Positions 1 through 9,200 of a stretch of 64,000 bases of DNA are shown piece by piece; the stretch's first letter is position 1, and each line of letters begins with the position of its first letter. A program made the translations under genes and the position numbers. Source of the DNA: CAWDMW01 sp963803575 (GTDB lineage Bacteria; Pseudomonadota; Alphaproteobacteria; Rickettsiales; UBA998); NCBI GenBank assembly GCA_963803575.1, contig CAWDMW010000002.1, positions 1,364,001 through 1,428,000 on the forward strand, given 5' to 3'. The notes beneath the pieces were generated by a model that saw only the letters and a program-made list of their open reading frames with translations, had not been told where the DNA came from and did not search any database.

Positions 1-753
1 GTCGCGCAGATTGTTATACCTGCAGCTGACCGGCTGGGCGATCGTGTAATTCAGGCCGATCATGTTCGCAAAGCATTCGGTAACCGCTTGCTGATGGATG
101 ATTTAAGCTTTGATTTGCCACGTGGTGGAATCGTTGGCGTTATTGGTGCAAACGGTGCAGGGAAGACAACGCTTTTCCGTATGATTACAGGACAGGAAAC
201 TCCTGATGATGGGACGTTTACCGTAGGTGATACGGTGCATTTAGGGTATGTGGATCAATCGCGTGATTCGTTGAATGGTGATAAAACTGTCTGGGAAGAA
301 ATTTCTGATGGTCACGAAGAAATAGAGCTGGGTAAGCAATTGGTGAAAAGCCGTGCTTATTGTTCTTCTTTCAACTTTAAAGGCGGCGATCAGCAAAAGA
401 AAATACATATGCTCTCTGGTGGTGAACGTAACCGTGTGCATTTGGCAAAAATGTTGAAGCAAGGTGCTAATGTGATTTTGCTCGATGAGCCAACCAATGA
501 TCTGGACGTAGAAACCTTACGTGCATTGGAAGAAGCCCTGCTGGAGTTTGCCGGCTGCGTGGTGATTATTTCGCATGATCGCTGGTTCTTAGACCGTGTT
601 GCAACCCATATTCTGGCTTTTGAGGGAAATAGCCATGTAGAGTGGTTCGAAGGTAACTATGAAGACTATGAAGCAGATCGCAAACGCCGCTTAGGAGACA
701 GTGCATTAAATCCCGAACGTATCAAATACAAGCCGGTTTCTCGCGCTGCTTAG
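1..753 (+). CDS. ettA: EttA, energy-dependent translational throttle (ABC-F ATPase), 3' part
   Basis: This is the C-terminal 250 residues of a ribosome-associated ABC-F ATPase; the reading frame is open from base 1, so the gene starts outside the window. EttA binds the ribosomal E site and gates the first elongation step according to the ATP/ADP ratio. Visible are the second Walker A (GANGAGKTT), the signature (LSGGERNRVHLA), Walker B (VILLDEPTNDLD) and the switch histidine (ISHDRWFLDRVATHILAFEG), all typical of the second ATPase domain. The tail RRLGDSALNPERIKYKPV closely resembles the known EttA C-terminus. Family membership is firm; full length cannot be judged. Confidence 0.93.
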   Translation, partial: VAQIVIPAADRLGDRVIQADHVRKAFGNRLLMDDLSFDLPRGGIVGVIGANGAGKTTLFRMITGQETPDDGTFTVGDTVHLGYVDQSRDSLNGDKTVWEEISDGHEEIELGKQLVKSRAYCSSFNFKGGDQQKKIHMLSGGERNRVHLAKMLKQGANVILLDEPTNDLDVETLRALEEALLEFAGCVVIISHDRWFLDRVATHILAFEGNSHVEWFEGNYEDYEADRKRRLGDSALNPERIKYKPVSRAA

Positions 754-843
754 GCATTTTGCAGTTGCGTTGCATTTAAAGGAATGTTAAGCCTGTGGGG
801 TGTATAGTGATACGCAAGTAATTAATAAAAGGACTTACCAACT

Positions 844-873
844 ATGAAAGATACTGTAATTTATGAGCAATAG
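844..873 (+). promoter_or_regulatory. Nine-codon upstream ORF overlapping the infC start
   Basis: A short ORF (MKDTVIYEQ, stop TAG at 871-873) begins 11 bases after a good Shine-Dalgarno (AAAAGGA, 826-832) and runs across the infC ATG at 863. The infC ATG has no ribosome-binding site of its own within the usual distance. This arrangement suggests translational coupling or re-initiation. It could be incidental if infC uses the same ribosome site at an unusually long spacing. Confidence 0.45.
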
Positions 874-1387
874 CGATAAAGACACGCGCATTAACAGTCA
901 GATACGCGCACCAAAAATACGTGTGGTAGATGTAGATGGTGAGATGGTGGGTGTCATTACAGTACCTGAAGGATTAGACATTGCTCGCAGTCGCGGATTA
1001 GACTTGGTGGAAGTTTCCCCTAACGCCAGCCCGCCAGTCTGTAAAATTCTGGATTACGGTAAGTTCAAATATACTCAGCAAAAGCGTGCCAATGAGGCGC
1101 GTAAAAAGCAGAAGACCATACAGGTAAAAGAAGTTAAAGTACGGCCTAATATTGACAGCCATGATTTGGACGTCAAAATGAAGCATGTGCATAAGTTCTT
1201 GGAAGCAGGGGATAAAGTCAAAGTAACGCTGCGTTTTCGTGGTCGTGAGATGGCGCATCAGGAATTAGGGATGAAGCTGTTGAACGAGATCAAGGAAATA
1301 CTTGGCGATACGGTGAAGGTGGAGCATCAGCCAAAGCTGGAAGGCCGTCAAATGATTATGATTGTTTCTCCAGCTGTCACAAAGTAG
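863..1387 (+). CDS. infC: Translation initiation factor IF-3
   Basis: IF-3 binds the 30S subunit, keeps it apart from 50S and proofreads the start codon and initiator tRNA. The 174-residue product has the usual two halves: the N-terminal domain (INSQIRAPKIRVVD... GLDLVEVSPNASPPVCKI..DYGKF, about residues 11-70), a basic linker rich in Lys/Arg (about 72-90), and the C-terminal domain (VKEVKVRPNI..HD... LRFRGREMAH). An in-frame TAA at 857-859 excludes a longer version, so ATG 863 is the likely start. Many bacteria start infC at a rare AUU codon for autoregulation; here the start is ATG, but the site is overlapped by a short upstream ORF. Confidence 0.95.
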   Translation: MSNSDKDTRINSQIRAPKIRVVDVDGEMVGVITVPEGLDIARSRGLDLVEVSPNASPPVCKILDYGKFKYTQQKRANEARKKQKTIQVKEVKVRPNIDSHDLDVKMKHVHKFLEAGDKVKVTLRFRGREMAHQELGMKLLNEIKEILGDTVKVEHQPKLEGRQMIMIVSPAVTK

Positions 1388-1549
1388 CTTGCTTTACATA
1401 TCATCAGTGAACATGGTGATTTCATTTAACTGTCATGAAACTATGTCTTAGCATGTGTTAGAGTCTATCTATGTTATATCTGAAAGGTGCATAGTGCTAA
1501 CTTTTTTCAATACCACAATATCGTATGATCTGCATCAGGAGCTACCCTG

Positions 1550-2794
1550 ATGTTTAACATGTTCGATGACATTGGCTCATTGGCCAGACGCGCTGCTGCA
1601 TTTATTACGGGCAGAGGAGCCACTATGACAGCTGTTGCAACAGCTGCGGCAGTGATGCCCGGAGCATCTGCCACACCGCTTGTGCTGGTTGGACTTGGTG
1701 TTGGACTGCCTATCACGGCTGCCATGTCTACCATGGCGCATCATAGTAATGAAACACGCATTTTAAATAACTTCCGCGCAGAACTGGCAGAAACATTTGG
1801 CGTTGACCCAAAAGACGTCACGCATGACCATTTACGACTTTTAGCTTTTGGCGATGAATCCATTGGTCTTGAACCACAATCTTTTTTCAAAGAGGCTCTG
1901 GAACGTAACGACAAAAGTCGCTGGATAGATATGGGTGCAAATGCACTGGGAGCGCTTGGAACCATGGCGTTTGTTGCAGCTAGGGGTACATCACTTCTTG
2001 CCATGGCAACCACTGCTGGTGTAGCGCCTGCTTTGGCCACAGCAGGATTATTTGCTGCTGCGGCTGTCATGGTGATGTCTATGGATAAGGTCTTTGGCAT
2101 GATTGGTAAAAGCCTGTTTGAAGATAAAGAGCGCACGACTCACGATCATCTGGAAACCATGGCACTGAATCATGGGCGTGGACGGTCAATTTCACAGGAA
2201 GCGGTCATGGGAGTCATCGCTACAGTCAATCCAAGTATACAAGAATATATTGCATTAGAATTTTCAACGTCTAATAAAAAAGGCGAAGTGAGTTACTATG
2301 ATTTGCCTCTGGCCACAAAAACGCACCTGACGCAGCGTTATAGCGAAGAGTTCGATATTCCTGCACTAACCAGTAAGATTAACAGCGGTGCCATCAATTT
2401 AAGCGAACTCCCTTTTATTGCGGAAGATCCTAGCTGGATACCTATTGAGCAATCGGTTGATATAAATCCTGAAGCGCATAAGAAGCCTACCTTGCGTCAA
2501 AAACTTTCTCATGCAAAAGAGCATTTGCACGAAATGGCAGAAGATCACCGCATTACTGATAACGTACTAAGGTCTAACGATAAAAAACCGACTCCTGATG
2601 CAGAATTGCCCGCGACACATGAGCCATCAAAGAGTCATGTGGAGCGGTTAGGTTATGCAAGCGACAGGCAACCTGTGAAGGCAGGGAATTTTGCAGCACA
2701 ATTTGCAGACATGCAAGCACAACAGGCAGCCACCCATGCACAACGTGTAGAAGCAAAATCACCGGTATCTGATGAAGTAGTGACGCTACACTAA
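1550..2794 (+). CDS. Unknown protein with duplicated hydrophobic/THDHL module
   Basis: I do not recognise this 414-residue protein. It has two Ala/Gly-rich hydrophobic stretches (about residues 24-63 and 127-177), each followed by a charged segment containing the same pentapeptide THDHL (91-95 and 197-201), so the first half looks like an internal duplication. The second half (about 280-414) is hydrophilic, with His, Lys and Gln-rich stretches and no membrane segments. There is no signal peptide with a clear cleavage site. The hydrophobic parts could insert into a membrane as hairpins. It stands alone between infC and tgt on the same strand, with 160 bases upstream. Function unknown. Confidence 0.7.
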   Translation: MFNMFDDIGSLARRAAAFITGRGATMTAVATAAAVMPGASATPLVLVGLGVGLPITAAMSTMAHHSNETRILNNFRAELAETFGVDPKDVTHDHLRLLAFGDESIGLEPQSFFKEALERNDKSRWIDMGANALGALGTMAFVAARGTSLLAMATTAGVAPALATAGLFAAAAVMVMSMDKVFGMIGKSLFEDKERTTHDHLETMALNHGRGRSISQEAVMGVIATVNPSIQEYIALEFSTSNKKGEVSYYDLPLATKTHLTQRYSEEFDIPALTSKINSGAINLSELPFIAEDPSWIPIEQSVDINPEAHKKPTLRQKLSHAKEHLHEMAEDHRITDNVLRSNDKKPTPDAELPATHEPSKSHVERLGYASDRQPVKAGNFAAQFADMQAQQAATHAQRVEAKSPVSDEVVTLH

Positions 2795-2860
2795 TCGTAT
2801 GGCATTAACGTATGGTTTCTGCTAAACCGCTAAGCTGATTAACCTTATCAACGACAAAAT

Positions 2861-3967
2861 ATGGCATTATCATTCACCCGACACCATCAAGACGGCAAAG
2901 CTCGTAGTGGTCTGTTGCATACCGCGCATGGGGATATTCGTACTCCCGCTTTCATGCCAGTGGGTACGGCGGCTACTGTGAAAGGACTCACTCCTGAAAT
3001 GGTGGATAGCACAGGCGCGGATATATTGCTTGGAAACACCTACCATTTGATGCTTCGCCCCGGTGCTGAGCGCGTTGAACGGCTGGGTGGATTACATCGT
3101 TTTATGCAATGGGATAAACCCATTCTCACAGATTCCGGCGGGTTTCAGGTAATGTCACTTGGGGATTTACGCGAAATTTCGGAAGAGGGGGTACAGTTCA
3201 AGTCACATATTGACGGTTCACGTCATATGTTGACGCCCGAGAGAGCAATAGATATTCAATATAAGCTGGATAGCAATGTTACCATGGTGCTGGATGAATG
3301 TACCTCGTATCCTGCAACATATGAGCAGGCGAAAGCATCTATGTTACGTTCCATGCGCTGGGAAGAACGCAGCAAAACAGCATTCACTGATCGCGATGGG
3401 TATGGGCTGTTTGCTATTCAACAAGGCAGTATGTTTGAAGATTTGCGGCTGGAATCGTCTCGTATTCTCACAGACATTGATTATGACGGATATGCCATTG
3501 GTGGACTTGCTGTCGGAGAAGGGCAGGAGGTGATGTTTTCCGTGCTGGATTATGCAGTAGACCCACTCCCTGAACATAAACCGCGCTACCTGATGGGGGT
3601 TGGTAAACCGACCGATATTGTTGGGGCTGTGCTACGTGGCGTGGATATGTTTGACTGTGTTATTCCTACGCGCTCTGGCAGGTTTGGACGTGCCTATACA
3701 AGCGAAGGAGAACTCAACTTAAAGAATGCATGTTTTGCCGAGGATAATCGCCCGCTGGATGAAACCGTACCTTGTCGTGCTTCCCAATTTAGCCGCGCCT
3801 ATATTCATCATTTGTTTAAAGCAAAAGAGATGCTTGGCTGTATGATTCTCAGCTGGCATAATGTCGCCTATTATCAGCACCTAATGCAACGCATACGCGA
3901 TGCCATAGCTTCCGGAACGTTTAGCGATGAGTTTGCCACCCAGTATATGCAGCATTATGGCAAGTAA
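2861..3967 (+). CDS. tgt: tRNA-guanine transglycosylase
   Basis: Tgt swaps guanine 34 for preQ1 in tRNAs with GUN anticodons, an early step of queuosine synthesis; queA, for the next step, lies at 35608-36657. The 368-residue length is normal. The catalytic regions are present: ILTDSGGFQVMSL with the first Asp, and FDCVIPTRSGRFGRA with the nucleophilic Asp. The zinc site is odd: the family's C-x-C-x2-C before SRAY is here TVPCRAS, keeping one Cys, although the distal His (SWHNVAYY) is retained. Either the site has diverged or the sequence carries small errors there. The gene was originally convergent with the methyltransferase now at 15666-16571, which ended only about 5 bases away before a transposon split them. 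Confidence 0.93.
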   Translation: MALSFTRHHQDGKARSGLLHTAHGDIRTPAFMPVGTAATVKGLTPEMVDSTGADILLGNTYHLMLRPGAERVERLGGLHRFMQWDKPILTDSGGFQVMSLGDLREISEEGVQFKSHIDGSRHMLTPERAIDIQYKLDSNVTMVLDECTSYPATYEQAKASMLRSMRWEERSKTAFTDRDGYGLFAIQQGSMFEDLRLESSRILTDIDYDGYAIGGLAVGEGQEVMFSVLDYAVDPLPEHKPRYLMGVGKPTDIVGAVLRGVDMFDCVIPTRSGRFGRAYTSEGELNLKNACFAEDNRPLDETVPCRASQFSRAYIHHLFKAKEMLGCMILSWHNVAYYQHLMQRIRDAIASGTFSDEFATQYMQHYGK

Positions 3968-3989
3968 TGAACTTATCTGGAAAACGTCA

Positions 3990-3994
3990 TATGG
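3990..3994. repeat. Left copy of 5-bp target site duplication (TATGG)
   Basis: TATGG directly precedes the left transposon end and is repeated exactly at 15707-15711 after the right end. Five base pairs is the duplication length made by Tn3-family transposases. Confidence 0.9.
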
Positions 3995-4033
3995 GGGGTA
4001 GTTTGCGGGAAAGTGCAGGAATTAGGGTGTTTT
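3995..4033 (+). repeat. Left terminal inverted repeat of the Tn3-family element
   Basis: 39 bp beginning GGGGTAGTTTGCGGG. It matches the reverse complement of 15668-15706 at 38 of 39 positions (A/G at position 6). The transposase stop codon lies six bases inside it. Confidence 0.93.
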
Positions 4034-4038
4034 GAATA

Positions 4039-6912
4039 TCACCATTGATAGAATCCCGTGATTATGATGTGTTCCCAGCCCAGTGGCGAGAGGTGTTTCA
4101 GCAGCTCTGGAGCTATAACTCCGCCTTCCTGCTGCATTCGCTGGGCAATAATGCCGAGTTGCTTGGTGTTCCAGTAAATAATGATAGCAGCCAGAAGGTT
4201 AAGATTCATCATGCGTAGATGCTGGTTTTCAGAGAAACGGTCACGTATTTCACCTCTGCGATTGAAGTTTAGTGCGCGCTTTAAGGCATGGTGCGCTTCG
4301 CCTTTGTTCAACCCTAATTGCGCTCTGCGCTGTAATTCTGTTGAGCTGATCCATTTCAGAATAAAGATAGTGCGTTCAATCTTTCCAATCTCTTTTAATG
4401 CAATCGCTAATTCATTCTGCCGTGGGAACGAAGCAAGCTGGCGTAATATCTCACTGGGAATAACGCGATGCGTGATAATACTGGCAATAAGGCGAATAAT
4501 ATCAGGCCATTGTTGCTCAATCCTCGCCAGTGATGCTTTCAATTTTATCAGCCCTTTGAGCAGTTTTGGAACGGTAACACCTGTTATGCCATAAAGCCGA
4601 AGGTTTGATAAATTGCGTAGTCGTGGTGCAAACTCATACCCTAGCAATGCAGATACGGCAAATACATGATCGGTAAACCCGCCTGTGTCCGCATAATGCT
4701 CCTTGATACGCCTTCCTGTATCGTTCATCGTTAAACCATCCAGAATGTAGGGAGCTTCATGTACTGTGGAAGGAATGGTCAGCATAGAAAATACGCCAAA
4801 CTGATCCGACACATGTGAATATCCTTTGATACCGGGTGTAGGGCTATATTTGATATTAACCACATTCATGGCCTCACCTGTGCCGCCTGTTACCATAAAT
4901 TGACCATCAGATGATGATGTAGTCCCATCGCCCCAGTTATTAGCAAATGGAAGGTTTTCATGCGCCTCCATAAGAATAGATAATGCATTTTTGGTAGCAT
5001 CACTATTAACGTGCCACTGTGAGATACGCATGAGTGGCCAGAATGATGCATGTGACGAGCTACATAGAGCCATCTTCTTAAGCCCCAAATTAATGCCGTC
5101 TGCTAATAATACATTGAGTAATCCAAGGTTATCAGCGCAAGGTGAACCCGTATTGATATGAGTGAATGCCTCACTAAATCCTGTATCGGCGTCCACTTCT
5201 TTGAGAATATCGGTGATAGGTATCTGCGGCATGTGATTATAAACATCTAAGGTAAGCGCATCCATGCCTTCAGGGATGTCTCGTTCCAGCCGTTTCACAT
5301 GCAGCTTTCCCTTCTCTAAGGTATTGCTGGGTAGTGTACCATCACGTAGCATACGGCTCACCTTCTTCATCTGTTCGTTCAGCATGGTTTTGCGCTGATT
5401 GATCCAGTCATCTGCTTGTAAAGGAATGGGAAGTGAGAGACATTTTTCTGCCTGAGCGATAGGTAATAATTGTGTGCGTGTATCCTGATACTTACGTGAT
5501 CCCACTACCCAAATATCACGAGAACGCAGCGCGTCACGGATAGAAAACAGAATAGCTGTTTCCCACCATTTTCGATCAGGGGTGCGCCCAAGGATTTTGC
5601 GCCATTTCGGTGATGCAAACGTGGTGAGTAAGTTAACCTCGTCTTTGTGGCCATGCAAATTCACCTCTCTAAGTACATTGATAGCGTCTAACAGTGGGCG
5701 TGCCGATTTATTCCCTTCAAACGTAGTATCCTCTAGCATTCTCCCTGAATAGCGTCTGAACTTGCCATAGCCTTCAAGAGCAAATTCGAGCGGGTCAGAT
5801 GACATGCGTTGTGTTAAAGCAGAAGCATTGAGCATTAGCGTCTTTAGAGCTGCTTTATCTGTAATAATATCAGCCACAGGCTGCCCACTATCATATGCTT
5901 TGAGTAGTGTTTTACTCAATTGCACATATGATTTCAGCGTACTCTTCACCAATTTCTTATGGTCGAGCAACTGTGTATCCCGCATACGAGTGCAGTCGCT
6001 ATATAATTTTCCAACAATACGGTCATGCGTTTCAATGATGGTGTCGGTAAGCATTGATTGCCATTCGATAGCGGCTACTGCCAGTATAGCAAAACGCCGT
6101 TCCTCTTTTAGTTCGCGCAATCCATCAGCATAATAAGCGCCTCCTTGCTGTAACAACTAGATGATGCGGTGTTTCGGTATGCCGTCTAACACGGAAGCTG
6201 GGATATTCAGTTCTTGCAGATATTCTAGTTGTTCCATTAATTTATTGGCGTCTGCTGAGTTATGCCCAATTTCAAAGCGTTTCAGCCATGCATATACAGT
6301 AAGTCGGCCATCAACCGTCTCATCTATCATCGCCTGAAGGTGTATCTTATTCTGCTTATCTAACCGTGAGTAGATACGATGAAGTATCCTACGATCAGCG
6401 ACTACCTTCGCATCGGCGCAAACACGTTCTACCACTGTGATGCCCGGTAATATGATCTGACGACTACGACATTCCTGCACAAATAATTCCGCTAGTTCAA
6501 TATCACTTCTGCACTCAATAGCGGTGTTTTCAAGCCATTGTACCATATCAGCTTCACATGATGAGAAGCTTTGGAAACCATAGAATTTTTGCAGTGTCTT
6601 GAGATGTTCATATCGCGTAACGGATTGATATTCAAAATGCTCAATATCATGATCTGATAACCCAAGTTGGGCGCCAATCAATTTGAGCATTTCCGTTGGT
6701 ATAATATCTTGCGCTGTCAAATAGCGACCAGGAAATCGCAATGCGCAGAGCTGCAACGCAAATCCTAACTGGTTTGTAGGTAACTGCTTTCGCTTAATCC
6801 GGTTTATATCTCCATCACTCAGGACGTAATGATTGAGCATGGTCGATTCGTCTGTTGGTAATGATAGTAATCTATCGCGTTGGCGTTGCGTTAATATAAT
6901 GCGATGTACCAT
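4039..6912 (-). pseudogene. tnpA: Tn3-family transposase TnpA, interrupted by one in-frame amber codon
   Basis: TnpA is the DDE-type transposase that cuts Tn3 ends and joins them to the target replicatively. The gene starts at ATG 6912 and reads to 4039 in one frame of 957 codons, the normal Tn3 length, except for a TAG at 6157-6159 (codon 252). The part before the stop carries the N-terminal DNA-binding half. The part after it carries the catalytic half, including LLADGINLGLKKMA, WGDGTTSSSDGQ and HYADTGGFTDHVFA. TAG could derive from CAG (Gln) by one base change. No frameshift is present. It is divergent from tnpR. The C-terminal fragment begins with TTG immediately after the stop, so re-initiation is conceivable but has no clear ribosome site. 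Confidence 0.88.
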
Positions 6913-7028
6913 GATAAGCCTACTGTGTTTTGGGTGTACCTTAATGACATCTATCTAAAACACATAAAATCTACTTATGACATGATTTAAAATACACATT
7001 TATATCTACATCACTTATACTACACATT
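6913..7028. promoter_or_regulatory. tnpA/tnpR divergent region, probable res site
   Basis: This 116-base AT-rich gap between divergent transposase and resolvase genes is where Tn3 elements keep res and both promoters. It holds TGTGTTTT (6924-6931), its inverse AAAACACA (6957-6964), and a direct-repeat pair AAAACACA...ATCTAC (6957-6974) and AAAATACACA...ATCTAC (6989-7009). These fit paired resolvase subsites, but exact boundaries are inferred. Confidence 0.6.
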
Positions 7029-7670
7029 ATGAGTCGAATTTATGGATATTTACGTGCCAGTACCAATGAGCAGGATGCACATCGGGCAAAAGCGTCATTA
7101 GAGAATTTTGTGCTAGCGTCCAAGCAACAGGTAAGCGCATGGTTTGTTGAAAATGAAAGCGGTGCCACATTAAAGCGGCCTGAACTATTTAGGTTGCTGG
7201 ATATAGCGCAACGCGGAGACATATTACTCGTCGAGCAAGTTGACCGCATTAGCCGTCTTAACGCACAAGATTGGGAATTACTAAAATCCCAAATCACGGG
7301 AAAAGGTATTATGATAGTTGCCCTTGATTTGCCGACATCCCATCAGTTTGTCACTACCAACAATGACGAGTTTACACAACGTATGCTCACAGCCATTAAC
7401 GCTATGATGCTGGATATGCTGGCTGCTGTTGCCAGAAAAGATTACGAGGACAGACGTCGGAGGCAATCAGAAGGTATAGCCAAGGCCAAGACAGCAGGTA
7501 AGTATAAAGGCAGACCCAAGAATACTACCCTACGACGCAATATCGCAGCACTCCTTCGTGATGGGTGCAGTATCAATGAAATTGTTGAAAACCTTAACTG
7601 TTCCAACAAAACTGTCGTCGCTGTCAGAAAAGAAATTCTATCAGATAATTGTAATAATGTATCTACGTGA
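7029..7670 (+). CDS. tnpR: Serine resolvase TnpR
   Basis: TnpR resolves the cointegrate made by TnpA at the res site. The 213-residue protein begins RIYGYLRASTNEQD with the nucleophilic Ser at about residue 11. It continues with the invertase/resolvase core (VDRISRLNAQDW, about 72-83) and ends in a helix-turn-helix region (GCSINEIVENLNCSNKTVVAVRK, about 178-200) after the linker KYKGRPKN. It is slightly longer than the classical ~185 residues. The gene is divergent from tnpA across the presumed res region, and it probably also represses both promoters, as in classical Tn3. Confidence 0.92.
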   Translation: MSRIYGYLRASTNEQDAHRAKASLENFVLASKQQVSAWFVENESGATLKRPELFRLLDIAQRGDILLVEQVDRISRLNAQDWELLKSQITGKGIMIVALDLPTSHQFVTTNNDEFTQRMLTAINAMMLDMLAAVARKDYEDRRRRQSEGIAKAKTAGKYKGRPKNTTLRRNIAALLRDGCSINEIVENLNCSNKTVVAVRKEILSDNCNNVST

Positions 7671-7853
7671 TTGCCGAAGTGGCGCCGTATGAAGATATAG
7701 AGCAGGAAACTAAGTTTAGAGTTTCTAATATACTTCAGTTTGCCTTAAGTATCGGATGATATTGATCTCCTTCTAAATATTAAGGCAGGAATATATATTA
7801 TCTTTGTATCAACTTATATTGTAGGGCTAAACAACGCACCAACCGCCACAATA
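7671..7853 (+). promoter_or_regulatory. Upstream region of the efflux operon
   Basis: This is an AT-rich, gene-free stretch between tnpR and the efflux operon. It must hold the operon promoter. A purine-rich AAGGCAGGA (7782-7790) resembles a ribosome site but lies more than 60 bases before the first ATG. The response regulator of the operon probably binds here; I could not define an operator with confidence. Confidence 0.4.
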
Positions 7854-9200
7854 ATGATAGTTTTGTTGTTGCTGGCCGGATGCACACGCGAGCCTGCGCA
7901 TGAAGATATGAGAGCAGATATTCATGAACGTAGTGGATTTTATCTGCCAGAATCTACGGTCATAGGAGATATTACATTACCTCCTGAAGCATCGCTTGAC
8001 GATGGTGTGAGTGAAGATGAAGCCGTATCTATCGCATTATGGAACAATGCTGCATTTCAGGAAACATTGGTTGAGTTGGATATTGCGCGGGGCGATTTAA
8101 TTCAGGCAGGGTTATTGCCGAACCCCCTAATCAACTACACATTTTCTGGTGCAGATAAACCGTATAAATACGCCTTTGAACTACCATTGGAAGCGTTATG
8201 GCTGATGCCTTTGCGCATTGATGCAGCGCAAGCCGATACTCAGGCGACAGCGCACCGTCTATCACAAGCAGGATTAAATCTTATCAATAATGCTCGCAGA
8301 GCCTATAGCGATGTGGTGCAGGCGCAAACTCAATATGCATTGCTCAAAGAATCAGCAATATTGCGTACAAACATAGCGGATCTTACAAAAAAACAGTTTG
8401 AGGCAGGCGATATTTCCAAACAGCAAGTGACACTTGCACAGCTCGATGCCATGAGCGCGCAGCAGGATGAAGCCCGTGCTCGCTACGATGCACAAGGTAG
8501 AAAAGAACAACTACGCTTTGTGATGGGAATAGGGAGCTATGAAGGTGCATTGACAGTTGACGCTTCGCCTAATGCAGATTGCTCCACCAAAAATGTTGCC
8601 GCATTAGTGGAAGAAGGGTTACGCAACCGTCCTGATGCACTCGCGGCTCAAGAAACAATCATTTCCGCTGAAGCACGCGCCGACCTATCGCGTTTCAACT
8701 GGTTAGGGCTCACCGCCATAGCGGATGCAACCAGTGGAAGGGATACAGGGCATGAATTAAGCCCAGCTCTGCGCGGAAGCATTCCACTCTTTAATATCAA
8801 TCAAGGAAACATCACCCGCGCCAACGCGCAGGAGCAGCAGGCAGCAAGGGCAGAGCAGACAGTTGCTCACCAGATTCGCCTGGACATTAATCAGGCTTAC
8901 ATCTTACACCAACAAGCCTGCAATCAATTAGCGATCATGCAAAATACGGTCATCACAGAAGTGGAAGATGATCTGGTGCGCATGCAATCTTCCTACAAGA
9001 TTGGCAATGTTCCCTACCTTATGGTGCTACAATCCATGCGCAGTGTCATAGATACAAAATTACGGCAGGCGCAGCTTGCGGGTGATGTGCAACGTGCATC
9101 GTTTGAACTTGAGCGCGCTGTTGGCCGTCGGTTACCTGACAATGCAGCGCAACCTACCCCTCCCATCAACATGATTGAACCTGAACAAGTAACGCAGTAA
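7854..9200 (+). CDS. Outer-membrane factor of the RND efflux pump (CusC/CzcC-like, TolC family)
   Basis: This is the outer-membrane channel that completes a tripartite pump. The 448-residue product starts with a short lipoprotein signal (MIVLLLLAGC, Cys at residue 10), then the duplicated coiled-coil TolC-family architecture (DEAVSIALWNNAAFQ, about 58-72; NARRAYSDVVQAQTQ, about 146-160; later repeat NQAYILHQQACNQL). The signal is unusually short. The frame is open further upstream, so a longer N-terminus from a non-ATG start is possible. Its stop codon overlaps the next gene's start by one base (TAATG), so the operon is translationally coupled. Substrate cannot be read from this subunit. Confidence 0.87.
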   Translation: MIVLLLLAGCTREPAHEDMRADIHERSGFYLPESTVIGDITLPPEASLDDGVSEDEAVSIALWNNAAFQETLVELDIARGDLIQAGLLPNPLINYTFSGADKPYKYAFELPLEALWLMPLRIDAAQADTQATAHRLSQAGLNLINNARRAYSDVVQAQTQYALLKESAILRTNIADLTKKQFEAGDISKQQVTLAQLDAMSAQQDEARARYDAQGRKEQLRFVMGIGSYEGALTVDASPNADCSTKNVAALVEEGLRNRPDALAAQETIISAEARADLSRFNWLGLTAIADATSGRDTGHELSPALRGSIPLFNINQGNITRANAQEQQAARAEQTVAHQIRLDINQAYILHQQACNQLAIMQNTVITEVEDDLVRMQSSYKIGNVPYLMVLQSMRSVIDTKLRQAQLAGDVQRASFELERAVGRRLPDNAAQPTPPINMIEPEQVTQ

